Assembly (NCBI GenBank): GCA_003118195.1
Contig: BEXV01000379.1
Location: 123,328 to 187,327 of the forward strand
DNA from: Hemicentrotus pulcherrimus
Taxonomy: Eukaryota; Echinodermata; Echinoidea; Camarodonta; Strongylocentrotidae
Direction: 5' to 3'
Length of the DNA: 64,000 nucleotides
Part shown: positions 50,711 to 62,857 of the stretch, piece by piece
Layout of the letters: every line of letters begins with the position of its first letter
Numbering within the stretch: the stretch's first letter is position 1
Notes under the pieces: generated by a model
Seen by the model: only the letters and a program-made list of their open reading frames with translations
What the model was told of the DNA's origin: nothing
The model's database searches: none
Made by a program: the position numbers and the translations under genes

Positions 50711-53147
50711 GTAGGTATGCAGGCCTGGAATGAGATAATGAGCCCAGGTATGCTGAGAATCGTGTTTGCGTTTGAAACAAAAACATCACGCTTAGCCTCA
50801 CACCTGCATGCCAGCCAGCTATTTCTGTCCAAGGGTCAGCTAGAATAATGCAGGGAATAAGTAAAGGCTGCCCCAACCACAGGGATTATGACACAAGGGT
50901 GTAAAGTTGGACCATAGGAGAGAATATTGATAGGTCAATAGGTAAACGAAGGCCAGGAGAGCGGGCTATTTTATCTCGCCGCCAGTTTCACACCCCGGTA
51001 TTCAGTCCCGGGCTATTGTATTGTTTGAAGGGGTGGGATGAGAGCGTGGGGTTCTTTTATCGTATTAATCTTCCAATAAGAGACTCGTCGGGGTGCTAGA
51101 CAGGTGTGTAGGCATACATGGCTGGGGTGCGGTATGAACATTCTAGGCTATACTAAGGGTAAAAGGATAGGGGCGTTATGGGGAAAGGTTTCACAGATGC
51201 AAAACAGAATTTAGGAGAGGGCATGAAAATCCTCTATAATGAGCTACCCTTGAAAAAGTCTGAAATGAAGCATGAAAACACTTGCAAAGCAAAGCTCTCA
51301 GTTCAGGCTTTCGCCTGAAAACTGACATCCCTGGGTCTTCAGGACATAGGAGTGAGATAGGGGGATGAAGTGGGGAGGCGGATTAGGGGTGGAGGGGGGG
51401 GGTGTTGAAATTTCAAGCAAATTTTTGCCGAGATTACAACTCAGAATTGAATTCAAAACTAAAACTTCTTTTTAAACACCAATCATAAAAATCTAAAAAA
51501 TGAGGAGGCCTTTTGAAGCACGGTTCGGGTGGTTTCCAGGTCAGGCTGACAATTGAAGAGTCATGCAAGGAATTTATATCGATTTCTATTGATCCTCTTG
51601 AGTGGAGGTGTGAAAAGGTGTCTAAAATCCTTTGTTTGCCATGCCATCAAAGAAGATTACTGGGAAAGAGGAGTGTGAGAGATAGTTTGAAGGTGTAAAA
51701 AAGGTTATAAGGATGACAAGATTGATCGGTAGGGGGTCACAGAGAGGGGAAGGGCTGTCTGAAATGATACCAACAGAAATTGCAGATGGTTTCATGGTTA
51801 TGTGCATCGGCAATGGCATTTTAAGATACTTTAAAAGCAATGTACTTATCAAGTTTGAAGTTGCTTATTGCAATTTTTACATTATGATTTACCCTCATGT
51901 GCTTACAATTCTTAACTCATCAAATGATGTTTGTTATTTTATTCTTTCTTAACCATGGGTGCTGCAACTTTGGCGAGGGTTAGAGGGATGGAAGGTTTAA
52001 CCCTTTCACTCCCAATATACACAGAAAAAATCCAAATAAAATTGCAATAAAATGTTCATGTTTTGTATGTGTTTGTTAATATTGGTGGTACTGTTTAGTA
52101 CGGAATGTGTGCCCCGTTCAATGTGTTTGCATTTCCATAAAAAGTGCAAACATTCCTTTAAAAGCAAATAAAAATGTGCTGGCCACCTGCAATCGCACCT
52201 TGGCCTGTAAAAAGCTGTTATGACCTATTTCCAACTATACAGCCCTATAAAATGTTTGCTGATATATTCAAACTGTCTTTTATGATCATTCTAAATTATG
52301 CACCTTGTGCACATCTCAACTGATAACTAATAAATTGTTTATTTACCCCTACATATTTTAAAATCAACTGGGCCTCTAAGTATAACACAATGAAAATTAA
52401 TTTCTTTGTCTTTCATTGTATCAGTTATTATGCATGTGACCTGAAAGCTCTATCAGATTAACCCTCTGATGACAAATATTTCACATTTTGTGGTTTGGCT
52501 CAATATATTTTTATTCAAAGCCCTAGAAAATATGCCAAATGCATGAGTAGAAAGGGCAAAAGTTTCTGCAAACACTGCATCCATTATTGTTCCGTAACTT
52601 TCTTGGGTTTGATGTTATTGAAAATAAACTTTAAAATCCTGAAGATGGCAATACATTGAGATATCGAAATCATTGTTTTTCAATCAAAAATACATGTATT
52701 TTCATTTCAGAGACATCAAATTCGAATTAGATCAATGTAGCAATAAAAGAAAAGTATTATTGTTGCCAATTTGAAGGACAATATGTGATAAATTAAGCCT
52801 TAAACATAAATCCTGTCCTGAAGGGGTAATGCCAAATGCAGCCCCCTGTTTTTTACTGTGCCAAACCAAGTTAATTACCCTAGTCACACTGACTAGACTG
52901 ACACCGAACCAACAATAGACCTATTTACATCACCCACAGTAGCAGTGATCTTGCTAACCCAAGGTATCAGTTGGATTGGAGGTAATACAACATTTGTTCT
53001 AGTGACAACTGTTCTGGACTTCATCCAAAATATAGGGTCGGGTTATGGGGTTGGGTTTACATTCTGGTATCAGGTGAGGGCAAGCTACAGTGTTTGGTCA
53101 AAGTTGAGGTTAAAGGAAATCAGTTAGTGTAGGAAGTTGACAGCAGA
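50711..53147. other. Unannotated sequence
   Basis: TAGCTCAGTAGGTATGCA at 50704-50721 resembles a tRNA A-box but lacks a B-box. A G-rich run lies near 51394-51401. A plus-strand frame of 61 codons (51513-51698) contains a weak acceptor/donor pair around 51539 and 51620. No gene is supported. Confidence 0.45.
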
Positions 53148-53399
53148 TCAAGCCATTGTAGCAGGAGCATGTAACGTACAACCAGATTGGAGTTCATCTT
53201 GCAGTGTGACTGGGTTATCAGACACTGTGATGCTGAACAACATCAGCCTTGACAGAACACTATTCCCACCAAGAACCTCCACTTCAACATTTTCTATGTC
53301 TCTCTGAATTAGGGCAAGGCATCTTTTTTTGGACCCCCTCCCTCTTCCAAACTTTGGTTGAGTTGATCTAGAAGGTCCATCCCTGACATAACCCTGCAT
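53148..53399 (-). CDS. Possible coding relic in a duplicated segment
   Basis: The minus-strand frame encodes about 83 residues, and the frame continues upstream without a stop to near 53445. It includes KFGRGRGSKKRCLALIQRD and then IENVEVEVLGGNSVL. The second copy of the 199-bp duplication (up to about 53690) keeps the same frame through the Gly/Arg/Lys-rich part, with a 3-base (one-codon) insertion, and then ends. Conservation of frame across diverged copies is compatible with past coding function, but I recognise no family and the frame may be chance. If coding, it is probably a broken fragment. Confidence 0.2.
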   Translation of the reverse strand: MQGYVRDGPSRSTQPKFGRGRGSKKRCLALIQRDIENVEVEVLGGNSVLSRLMLFSITVSDNPVTLQDELQSGCTLHAPATMA

Positions 53400-53690
53400 G
53401 TTACTACACCTCAGAGATTCCTTCTTGTTCCTTCTTGTATCTCTTCATTTTTTTTTATAGCTTTGGCATACACACCACCTACTAATGTTTATTCATGTCT
53501 CTCTGAATTAGGGCAAGACATCTTTTTTTTGCGACCCCCTCCCTCTTCCAAACTTCGGTTCAGATGATCTAGAAGGTCCACCCCTTAGACACCCAGCATG
53601 TTCCTACACCTCCAAGATTCTTTCGGTCCCCTTCCTCAATCTCTTCATGTTTTTCTAGCCCTGGCATACACACCCACCTACCAAGGTACA
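53296..53690 (+). repeat. Two-copy tandem duplication, 199-bp unit
   Basis: Unit 1 starts ATGTCTCTCTGAATTAGGGC at 53296 and unit 2 the same way at 53495. Both contain CCCCCTCCCTCTTCCAAACT, GATCTAGAAGGTCCA and CATACACAC-CACCTAC. The copies are clearly diverged, by substitutions and small indels. Confidence 0.88.
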
Positions 53691-54836
53691 TCTTGCACAT
53701 CTAGGTCATCATCACTAGACATAAATGAGACAAACTTTCTGACCTTGCAGCACAGTTTGATTTCTATATCAGCAAAGAACTAGACATACAAGTATCTATT
53801 ACAAAACCTTTAGTTAAACACATGTTTTGAAGAGATGTAAACCAACCATGCTCATATTTCAATATTTTATTACCCCCATTTAGGAAATGGACATCCTTTC
53901 TCACCCTCCCCCCNGATATTATTTTACTTCGGAAAAGACCTAGATATATATGGCTGAATTAAAGAACCATTATTTGTCTTTAAAAATATAAAAATATATG
54001 TAAATATATGTAAAAATTCAAAATTTAATAATCACTATTTTGGAATTGGACATATCCTTCCTCACAAAATTATATGTCATAAAAGTTTGATTTGTTATCA
54101 CTAAATAGTTATAAGTGATATCAATTCCATTTTGTTCATTACTATGATAGAAACATATCAATCATCCAGCTAGGCCTGGATTCAACATCTTATCTCTGCA
54201 ATTTCCTGTGATGGAAACATTCACTCCAAATTACCTTAAATGGATTCATGATTAATTGATGATAATTCATGTTGATTAATTATGTTAAGTGCAAAAGGAG
54301 TTCATTGGCATACTAAGCTTGCACGCCCAGCCACTTTTCTGATTGGGCACAAAATAATAGACAACGATGTACAATTAGATTAATTGGAGCATGCACTTTT
54401 GAAAGTACATGGAATGATCCAATTGTGGTAAATAAGTCATGGCTTCTGTTCTGTCATATGTATTGAGTATCATTCATAAAGGCAATGTCAGAATTTATAA
54501 TTTGATGTAACTTTCCTCTTGAGGGATGGGGGGGGGGTATAGAACTAAGTATCTAGATGGTATATAAAAAGAGCATGACACTACACAATCAGAATTATAT
54601 AAAGAATTTTCTTTTGAAAATATTATAAATAAAAATTAACAAATACTTTTATTTCAATCTGTATGTATATCTCCTACATCCAGAGAATGAACTCTGGGGT
54701 TGAAAGAAGAATAAGAAAAGGTTGTTGCATCCTTTGTGCAAGTCAACATTTTTAGTGCCATGCATCCTGGTTATTTATAGACCCCAAAGGTTCCTCTAGG
54801 AGTGGCACAACCAAGTTGACATGCGATATCAACCAT
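53691..54836. other. Unannotated AT-rich sequence
   Basis: One N lies in a C run at 53914. A weak duplication is possible (GAAATGGACATCCTTTCTCA near 53884 and GAATTGGACATATCCTTCCT near 54042). A G run lies near 54530-54537. No gene was recognised. Confidence 0.45.
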
Positions 54837-54898
54837 CGAGAGCCAGAAGGGCGTTAACTCTGCATTCATGTAGGTGAGCTAACGCCCTTCTGGTTTCG
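54837..54898. repeat. Stem-loop with 21-22-base arms
   Basis: CGAGAGCCAGAAGGGCGTTA (from 54837) pairs with TAACGCCCTTCTGGTTTCG (54880-54898), leaving only a few unpaired positions around a loop of about 19 bases. Related, more decayed sequences lie at 50063-50115 and, as one arm only, at 48944-48968. The family could be the hairpin end of a mobile element or a small independent foldback. Confidence 0.75.
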
Positions 54899-56145
54899 AG
54901 GAGACGATTGTATTTCTTGAAAGGAACCCTCCCGCTAACAGATCACTCCCTGCTCACAGTCACTTCATCATTCACACCTGCACCTTGCACGGCAAGCCCA
55001 TCGTTTCATGTCACTAAATGTAGCGACAGTTGTTGTGTCAGCAGGAAAGACATGTTTCACAGACAGCAAAGAGAGACGGGAGAAATTGAAGAAAGAAAGA
55101 AGGAGAGGGTTGAGGGTTGAGGGAAGTGACAATGTGATGAAAAGAAAAAAAGGAGGAGGGACAATGATTAGGACAGGGCCCACAAAATGTTATCTGCTGA
55201 TAGCCAACTTAGGGTGCTTTCTTCGCCTTTATGCACAGTGCACAGTTGCTTGTTTGCCACACATGAAATTTTGCACAAAACAATTGAAATCAATTGACGG
55301 GAATATTGCTTTGAGCAATGCGATGGTTTTGCAAAATTACCCAATTGCTGTTTTGATTTGCTCTACAACTACCCTTTCAACACCAATATGGATTAATTAC
55401 AAGCCAAAGATATAACCTTAAACAATCTCATATTTAAAGAGATTGGTAGAGAAAACTGTCCAAAAATTGAATGAAAGAAGGATGCAGGGAAAATCAAAGT
55501 TACATTTGTTTAAGAAAAAATTATGAGCAAAATAGAACAATTTTAGAATGTTCCAATAGAAGAAAGTGAAATGTAATGTTAGCAAATTTCAAAAGTTTCA
55601 AAAGGCTGTTAAATGTGCCTTAGGTTAATTTCTTGAAAGTCAAAGAAGGGTCTAAACTTTAGATTACCCTCTTCAAGAATTATACATCCTTAGTCCAAGC
55701 ATCTATGGGAGCCCTTCTGCTGGGCACATGACAACGGTATGTTGAACATAGTGCGTCATTGACATCATTGAGGAGCTGTCTAACAGCGGGAAAGCAATGA
55801 ATGCATGCTGGCTCGATCAGACATATGGCATGACATACCCCACAACACAGCAAAAGTTGACTATAAACCAATTTGGGATGGAAAGGATAGTGGAACATCT
55901 ATTCGAGTCCCATCTTCAACAAAAGATCAACATATTGTGTGTATGTGTGGGCATGTGGGAGGGGGTGATTAAAAAGCCCTGATGCAATTGAAAGACATAA
56001 TGACTGAATGTGTTTGTTTTTCATAAAAGAAAATGAAAGACGTTTGGAAACAAACAATGTTTTAATTCTCACTACATGCTGAAATGAAAAGTACAATATA
56101 TCCCTGATTGAAAGGAAAAGTCCTAAAGAATACTCCCTCTTTCGT
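54899..56145. other. Unannotated sequence
   Basis: A 135-codon plus frame (55008-55415) starts in purine-rich sequence and continues through ordinary sequence. Its length is near the chance maximum for a window of this size and it has no motif, so no gene is called. Confidence 0.45.
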
Positions 56146-56194
<49 letters not shown>

Positions 56195-56275
56195 TTTGCT
56201 CTCTTGCTCTCTCTCTCTCTGTAGTCTCTATCTCTCTCTCTCTCTGTCTCTCTCTCTGTTTAAGTCTGTCTCTCT
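56146..56275 (+). repeat. CT microsatellite
   Basis: A long CT tract with a few GTGTTTTG- and TGTAGT-type interruptions. About 215 bases further on, a GA tract (56495-56540) is complementary to it. Confidence 0.92.
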
Positions 56276-56494
56276 CCCCCATGTATTCTTACCATACTGT
56301 ATTTCTAACAAACTTAATCACACTATGAGTCATTGCATACATAGTTCTGTAAATTTACAGATGAATATCTATACATTTTTGTTGTATTACCCATGGCGAT
56401 GTTTCAACTATAACATCAAGTACATGGTCTTCATCTAAAAAGCTGTATAGGATAAGAGGGGAGAGACAAAGTGGGAATGACTGAATGAGTGTGA

Positions 56495-56496
56495 GG

Positions 56497-56540
<44 letters not shown>
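56495..56540 (+). repeat. GA microsatellite
   Basis: A nearly pure GA run. It is an inverted complement of the CT tract at 56146-56275 and lies just before the minisatellite that starts near 56600. Confidence 0.92.
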
Positions 56541-56544
<4 letters not shown>

Positions 56545-56599
56545 AAGGGGTGAAAGAGTGGGAAATGAAGAGACAGACAGAAGGGAGAAATAGAGAGAT

Positions 56600-57108
56600 A
56601 AGACAGAAAGACAGACATAAAAAGACATAGAAAGAGGGATAGGTAAGGAAACAAAATATAAAAGAGAATGCACAGTACAACAAGGTAGACAAAATATAAT
56701 TCGCACATGATGTGTTAAGATAATAGAGAAAGACAGAAAGAGATAGATATATAGAGAGAGCGGTAGGATAGGAAACAAACTATGAAAGAGAACAAAATAA
56801 TATGACAAGGTAGACAAACATATTCCTCACTTGATTTGTTAAGACGAGAGAGAAAGACAGAAAGAGATAGCTAAATAGAGAGAGAGGCCGGGGTAGGATA
56901 GGAAATAAACTATAAAAGAGAACAAAAACATATGACAAGATAGACAAATGTATTCCCCACATGATTTGTTCAGACGAGAGAGAAAGACAGAAAGAGATGG
57001 ATATATAGAGAGAGGCCAGGGTAGGATAGGAAACAAACTATAAAAGAGACCAAAAAAATATGACAAGGTAGAAAAATGTATTCCTCACATGATTTGTTAA
57101 GCGAAACA
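56600..57108 (+). repeat. Minisatellite, ~127-bp unit, about four copies
   Basis: Well-preserved units start with AAAGACAGAAAGAGAT at 56729, 56853 and 56983 (steps of 124 and 130), after a more diverged one at about 56600. Each contains GGTAGGATAGGAAA, ACAAGGTAGACAAA and TATTCCTCACATGATTTGTT. Units are similar enough to be fairly recent. Several overlapping minus-strand frames rich in Leu, Ser and Phe follow the repeat and are artefacts. Confidence 0.92.
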
Positions 57109-58399
57109 AACGCTAACAAAAAAAATCATAACTATAGCCTGGGGACAGAGTTGATCCAGGTGTGAAAACGCTCAACTTCACCTGCATGCAACCACTGCAG
57201 TCTTCTGTTCCCTTTGTTATCCGGCACACAAGAAACACAAAAGACTCTGAGCTATCCACCATGTTTACCCTCTATGGGAAGATTAATGTTTATCTCCGAA
57301 TTCATATTTTTACACAATCGGTGGGAGGAAATACAATTCAAGTGTGAGATCAATCAGTAGTTTTAGTGTGCTTTTGACACTTTGATTCTTTGGGGCGAAT
57401 AGCAGTTCGGTGACGGTGAATGCGATTCCACACGATTCCACGCTCGGGGCATTATAGAAGTGAAGATATGCATGTCGTGGGCAAACTGAAAGGGAAGAAA
57501 ATTGTGCAACCAGTTGTTTAATCTCGCGTAAATAGAAACTAGTTCTAGCATCACAATTCAAATTGATTGAGGCCCTTTCATTCTGCAGTGATCACAATCA
57601 ATTCAACAACATTTTTTTTTTCGTATTGAATTGATAATTTTCTGTCAATTTCATGTAATACAGGCATGTCGTGACAATTTTCATGCTATCACACTTTATT
57701 CATCAATAGAGAACTATCATCATTATTTTCCTTAGAATGATGACATTTTCACGAATAAACTAGGTTTTCTTTCTCCTACATATGAATATGATATCATAAG
57801 AATATTTCAAAAACATCCTGAACAATTTTGTTCAATTGTCTGCATTTTTTATCATTCCTCACCACCTCCTTATCGATATCCCTGTGTGTATTTCTATTTG
57901 TATTTCTTCTCTATCTTCTCCTTCTCATTATATCCAATATATTACAAACCTGACAATGATTACAACTTTATTCTCTCAAAATTTATTTTAAGCACTGTGC
58001 TCATCAATATTGCAAAATAGGAGCAAACTTTTTCATCCAAAGTCCAAACCAAAATATGTAGAGGTAAATGAAGAGCACCAGTAGATGCAGGCATAAATAA
58101 TTTGGTTTTGACACGTTGAGGGGGAAAAAATAGAATGTACATGAATCTACTTTTAATACTATGTAGTCATGAATTTCATGAATTTAATGCAAACACTTTA
58201 ATCATAGTCCAAATCAAAATCATCTTGGATATGGGTAGCTATAAGGTTTAAACATGACAGATTTATGAAAATGGTTTGCTCATCCACTTTTGTTTTTATA
58301 ATACTTTCAAAAACTTGATTTGACTCCATAAATATCATCTCTAGCATCGTCAGCATGCATCATGAACTTTACCTAAGATGACATGTTCATTAACTACAG
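57109..58399. other. Unannotated sequence
   Basis: AT-rich sequence with no gene or repeat recognised. A minus-strand frame at 57310-57561 (83 codons) shows no family features. Confidence 0.5.
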
Positions 58400-58557
58400 C
58401 CCAAGAGAGTGTCAGAGAGGGTTCTGGATGCAGCAACGATGATGGGGGAAAGGTGTTTAAACATGACAGTGACACTTTCAAAAATTGGCGCGAGCTGCTG
58501 CCCAAAATGTCACGTCCGACAAACATTGGAACAAGAGGAAGAGAAAAACTCATAAAG
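58400..58557 (+). CDS. Weak candidate internal exon
   Basis: The acceptor CATTAACTACAG ends at 58399 and a donor CATAAAG/GTGATG follows 58557. The frame between them encodes a hydrophilic peptide including KVFKHDSDTFKNWRELLPK and NIGTRGREKLIK. The polypyrimidine tract is poor and an alternative donor lies inside (GGAAAG/GTGTTT). Composition is protein-like but no domain is recognised, so this is a low-confidence suggestion. Confidence 0.15.
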
Positions 58558-61500
58558 GTGATGTGCATTGGTTTGAGAAGTTGAAATGTTTGCTCGCTTA
58601 TTGCCAATCAGCAAATATGCATCCTGAATTGCGATTTAGATGTTTAGAATATTCACAAAGAACGGTCTGTCATATTGTAAACCCTGCACAAACTGAAGAG
58701 GCAATTACTGTATGAGATTAAAAAGGGAGCTGAACACCCCCCCCCCTCCCCCTCCCCAATTTTGGGAAATGTATTTATAAACAAAACCCAAAATATTTTT
58801 ATTACAGGGGGCCCATAATATAAGCTTTATTTGAATAATTAGCAAAGTTTACTCGCAGTTGTGATCTTTATTAACTGGTCACTTTACATATCAGACTTTT
58901 ATCAAAGTTTGTTCATGTTGCCTATAAGCTTTCATAGTTAAACAGCACATACTGAAATACCCATTCATTCACAAATACATCTCTAAAGACTTATTTCAGT
59001 TACATACTTATGTTTTACCTATGTCCCATGCATTATCAATGAAACCCTGTCTCTGCAATATTGTCACTGCTAATTTTCATCTACAACATACACGTCAAAC
59101 TCAATGAGATTGGTACAGTGAATTGCAGACCAACAATAGATACGGCAGAAGAGAGAGAGAGAGAGCGAGAGAGAAAGAAAGAGAAAGAGAGACTAAAGCA
59201 GAATCAGCCCCTTGCCTGGAGGTTACGCTGGCATTATGAGTTTATAGCAGACCATTCTCTCCGTCACGCTGCATATACCCCGACTGTCATCTACCATAAT
59301 TGTCAGGACTTTCAGTACGGGAGGAGAGAGAGAGAGAAGGGGGTAAATGGCGTTACTGGACCAGAAAATTGGCTCAAATTCATTATCGTCATTTTTCAAA
59401 AACGTGCCAGTTGAACTACTGTACAACGAAACATAATAGAATCATCTCTCTCTTTTTTTTTTCCCTGGAGGGTTTTTGTTTGTCAATAGCAATTCAGAAA
59501 TGTTGCTCCAAGGGATATTTTTAAAAAAGGGGAGGTTTAAAGAGGTTCATAATTTCATATTATCAACACCTGGAATATTGAAGTTTTAATTTGTTCTGTA
59601 ATGAATGATTTCCTTTGACTCTGATACCACTCCCTCCCATTCCTGTTGGGGGTGGGGTGTCAAACTAATTGAATTGAATGCAGATTGAGGTTTGTGAAAA
59701 TTAATTGCACAATGATGTACTTCCTGAATTTATTGTAAGCAAGGGTGAGTGACTTTTCTCCTGTGCGGTAAAGAAAATAAATTATCTCTCTTAAACAGCA
59801 GACGAAACTGTATGTTCCACTATTTTGAGCAGGAGTTCTTGCCTTGAGTACAATTTTTGGTTGGTTGCCTTCTTCAATTTGTTTTCATGCTTGTGAAATT
59901 TCTTGTTTAAACTTTGGTAACAGATCACCCATTTCCCAAGTCTGTAGTGAATCATCCATTTCATTATATGAATGTGAAATATACCTAAATATGATGTATT
60001 TCTGTAAATTTCAATTTAGATGCTTCTTTCCTCTTTGAATTCACATACCATACTCCTATTTAATAGCTCCAAAATCCATCCAAAAAAAATATCTCTTCAA
60101 CAAGTTTTCATTATCAAAACTTAACTTTGTTTGTTCCTCTTTGGTAAATCCATCCAACCATTTAAAAAACTCTTCTTTATGAATAATCCCATACGCCTAG
60201 TTTTTACTAAAAAAGAAAAAAAAGAAAGAAACAGAACCTATTTTTTCGCTGAAAGCTATAGACACCTGTAAACGTTCGGCTGGACTGAGAATTCCAACCT
60301 CGGAGAATGGAGTCAGAGTTATATGACAAACACTATAAAACCAGTAGGTATGGTACTATACTGTCATTTTATCACCTCTAATATAAACAGACATTGGTTT
60401 TACACCCTAAGATAAGAATTTCGAGTTGGTACGAGAAGATCGTTTTGGCATAGGGGCAGAAACCGAAGAAAGGGGGTCTTTGTAGGACCCCCAACTTAAT
60501 TTTAGAGTAATCAGGGGAAATTCTACAGAGGATCATTCTGATTTAGTAGAACAATTCATATTACTAGTGCTCTAAATACATTAAAATAATGATTATGGAG
60601 TAATCATGTACAAAATAATCTATTTCAAAGGGATTCGTCTCTAACAATTTTTGTTGGTCTATGATCCACAATCATCTTTGATCTCTTATCGTATAAATCC
60701 CAATACCCAGCCAAAGTGGATATTACATATTGTTTTCATTAAATAAAATATAAGGAAGAGATAAACACACCATCAACAGCAAAACAATATGTTTACTCAA
60801 ACACAGTATCCTATGACAAAATGTTCAGACCATAACACAAGGCTTATTCTTTATTGAGTTTTGTTCAAACAGGCATTTCTTTATACGTTTCTTCAGACTA
60901 CTCAATTTTAATTTCTCATCGTAAATAGCTATACAACACATTTCGTCTGTAAACTGAATATAGGGTAAATAGAGTGTTAACACTCCATTTGGCTCCAAAA
61001 ACAGATGGCTCTGATCCCCCAAAATGCAGGAAGAAACCAAGATATAACTTGGTATAAAATACCTGTCCAATAAACTAAAGTTTACTCGCAAAATTCAGCC
61101 CCTTCTGATCTAAACCGCCCGACTCTTAACTATTTATTTGCACACTTTTTAATGGATAAATTTTACAGCTGAGCATTCCTTCTCATCCACCTGAATACAC
61201 CGATCCCTGAGACATGAGGTGGGTAATGGTCTGTACAGAAAAATTAATCAGAGGTGTGAAAAATAGCTCGTTTTTACGAGCATGTGATTTACTGCTAGCT
61301 GTTAAGATTGTTTTGATGGTGAGACAGTTTTACATGCATTCATGCATTCATTGTGTTGTTGTTGTTGTTTTATTGTGAGGAATGTTCCCGTTTATTGTGA
61401 GGCTTTGTTCCCCTTGCAGTTCTTTGCGTTCTGTGAAATCATTGTTGAGCATTTTTTCTGTTTCACATATTCTTTTGTCTGTCTACCCTTTCAATAAGTG

Positions 61501-62772
61501 TCCGAGAAGGATATTATCATACATACGTACACAAATTGTTGCCCATAAAGTTGGAATAATTTTTCTTTACCTCTTAACATGAAGTGATTGTGACAACATA
61601 ATTTATTATTTAATAGATAATGTTTCTATCTTCCCAGAACTAAACTACTTGGATTGATAAATACATTTCTGAGAAGATATAAACTTTATCTATAGAGAAT
61701 AAACCATTATGTCAAAAATCACTTCATGAAAGGAGAGGGGAAGAAAAATTGTTCCATTATACGGGTAACAATGTACTTCCTAAAATAAATATTTGGTATA
61801 GAAAAATGATAGAAAAAAATACAACAAAATTACACTGAGAAATGAGAATAGATTACTTTAGATAGAAAAATATTTTGTATGAGATTTTAGATTTATACAA
61901 AAAAGGCATAATTTTTACTTCCTTAACCACACATCTTCCTTTGAATAAGACATCCTAGATCCAAGCTATAATCCAAGTGTATTCTAGGGCCACATTATGA
62001 TATTATTTAACAGGAACCAGTAGCTAAAATGACCTAACTGTTTACTTAGAAGTATGAATTAATAGGGCAAGAACATCGCATATACAAATATATCAGGGTA
62101 GATAGTGTTTGCATTGGTTATCATTGATATTGCTCTTCACTTGTTCATAGGTGATTACCACTGAACTTTGAAATGGATGCTGAATAGATGGGATTAAAGG
62201 TTAAATGATTAAAACTAATTTGTAGCCAAGACTCCAAGCAAATTAAGAATAATATTTAGTCTTGAGAAGGTAGGCATCAATCCTTCTTTCTGTATACCAA
62301 AAATTATGATAACACAAGAATACAATTCATTAGCCTATTAGTGAAAGAAAGGAAACCAGAGGAGAGTTTGAGCTTTTGATAAGGAGTGCATATCCATTTA
62401 TCAAATTATTTCAAGTATATTGTTGCAAGTTTTCAAAATGAACCAAAACTAAACTGCATGAAAGGTCTCTAATCAAAATCAAATCTTGTTTAAAAAAAAA
62501 AAAGAAGAAAGAAGATTATGTACACCTCAAAAGCTTCACATGAATAAAGAGACATATAAAGAGTTCAACATACGTAGTTCAAACCAGATAAGGTCATGAG
62601 GATAGTTGAGGCAATGAGGGAGGTGTCCAACAAAAAGACAAGCAGAAGTCACAAGGGTCTGGAGTTGGAGACACATACCCCTTTCATGTTCTCTCTGCAG
62701 ATCAAACCCAGACTGCAGATGTTGGAGAAAGGATTCACTTTCCTTCCTCTTGCCTCTTTTACTTTCCTTCAG
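58558..62772. other. Unannotated sequence with simple repeats
   Basis: C run at about 58737-58756, GA tract at about 59150-59190 and GTT microsatellite at 61354-61369. The rest is AT-rich DNA in which I recognise neither gene nor element. Confidence 0.5.
61354..61369 (+). repeat. GTT microsatellite
   Basis: Five GTT units in a row. Confidence 0.85.
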
Positions 62773-62857
62773 GGTTTGGCATCTTCTTCCCTAAACTCAC
62801 TCCAGCGTCAGAAATCCTCCAACCTTGCACCGATCTTGCACCATCCCTCATCGCAAG
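62773..62857 (+). CDS. Candidate internal exon, unknown protein
   Basis: A textbook-looking acceptor (CTTTTACTTTCCTTCAG, AG at 62771-62772, inside a long T/C tract from about 62739) is followed by 85 bases, then CGCAAG/GTACCA. Two frames are open across the 85 bases, so the reading frame is undecided. One begins GLASSSLNSLQRQKSS and belongs to a 119-codon frame (62596-62955); the other begins FGIFFPKLTPASEI. No domain is recognised. Confidence 0.25.

Noticed and set aside
50704..50721. TAGCTCAGTAGGTATGCA, an A-box-like tRNA start
   Set aside because: No B-box (GTTCGA) at a tRNA-like distance and no foldable cloverleaf seen.
53848..54070. Possible direct duplication (GAAATGGACATCCTTTC and GAATTGGACATATCCTTCC)
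   Set aside because: Similarity is short and weak in AT-rich sequence, so it is not distinguishable from chance by eye.
55008..55415. 135-codon plus-strand frame
   Set aside because: Its length is near the chance maximum for 64 kb, it begins in purine-rich low complexity, and no domain or splice context was found.
56355..57066. Several 75-128 codon minus-strand frames rich in Leu, Ser and Phe
   Set aside because: They are translations of a GA microsatellite and of the ~127-bp minisatellite, and they repeat with the repeat unit.
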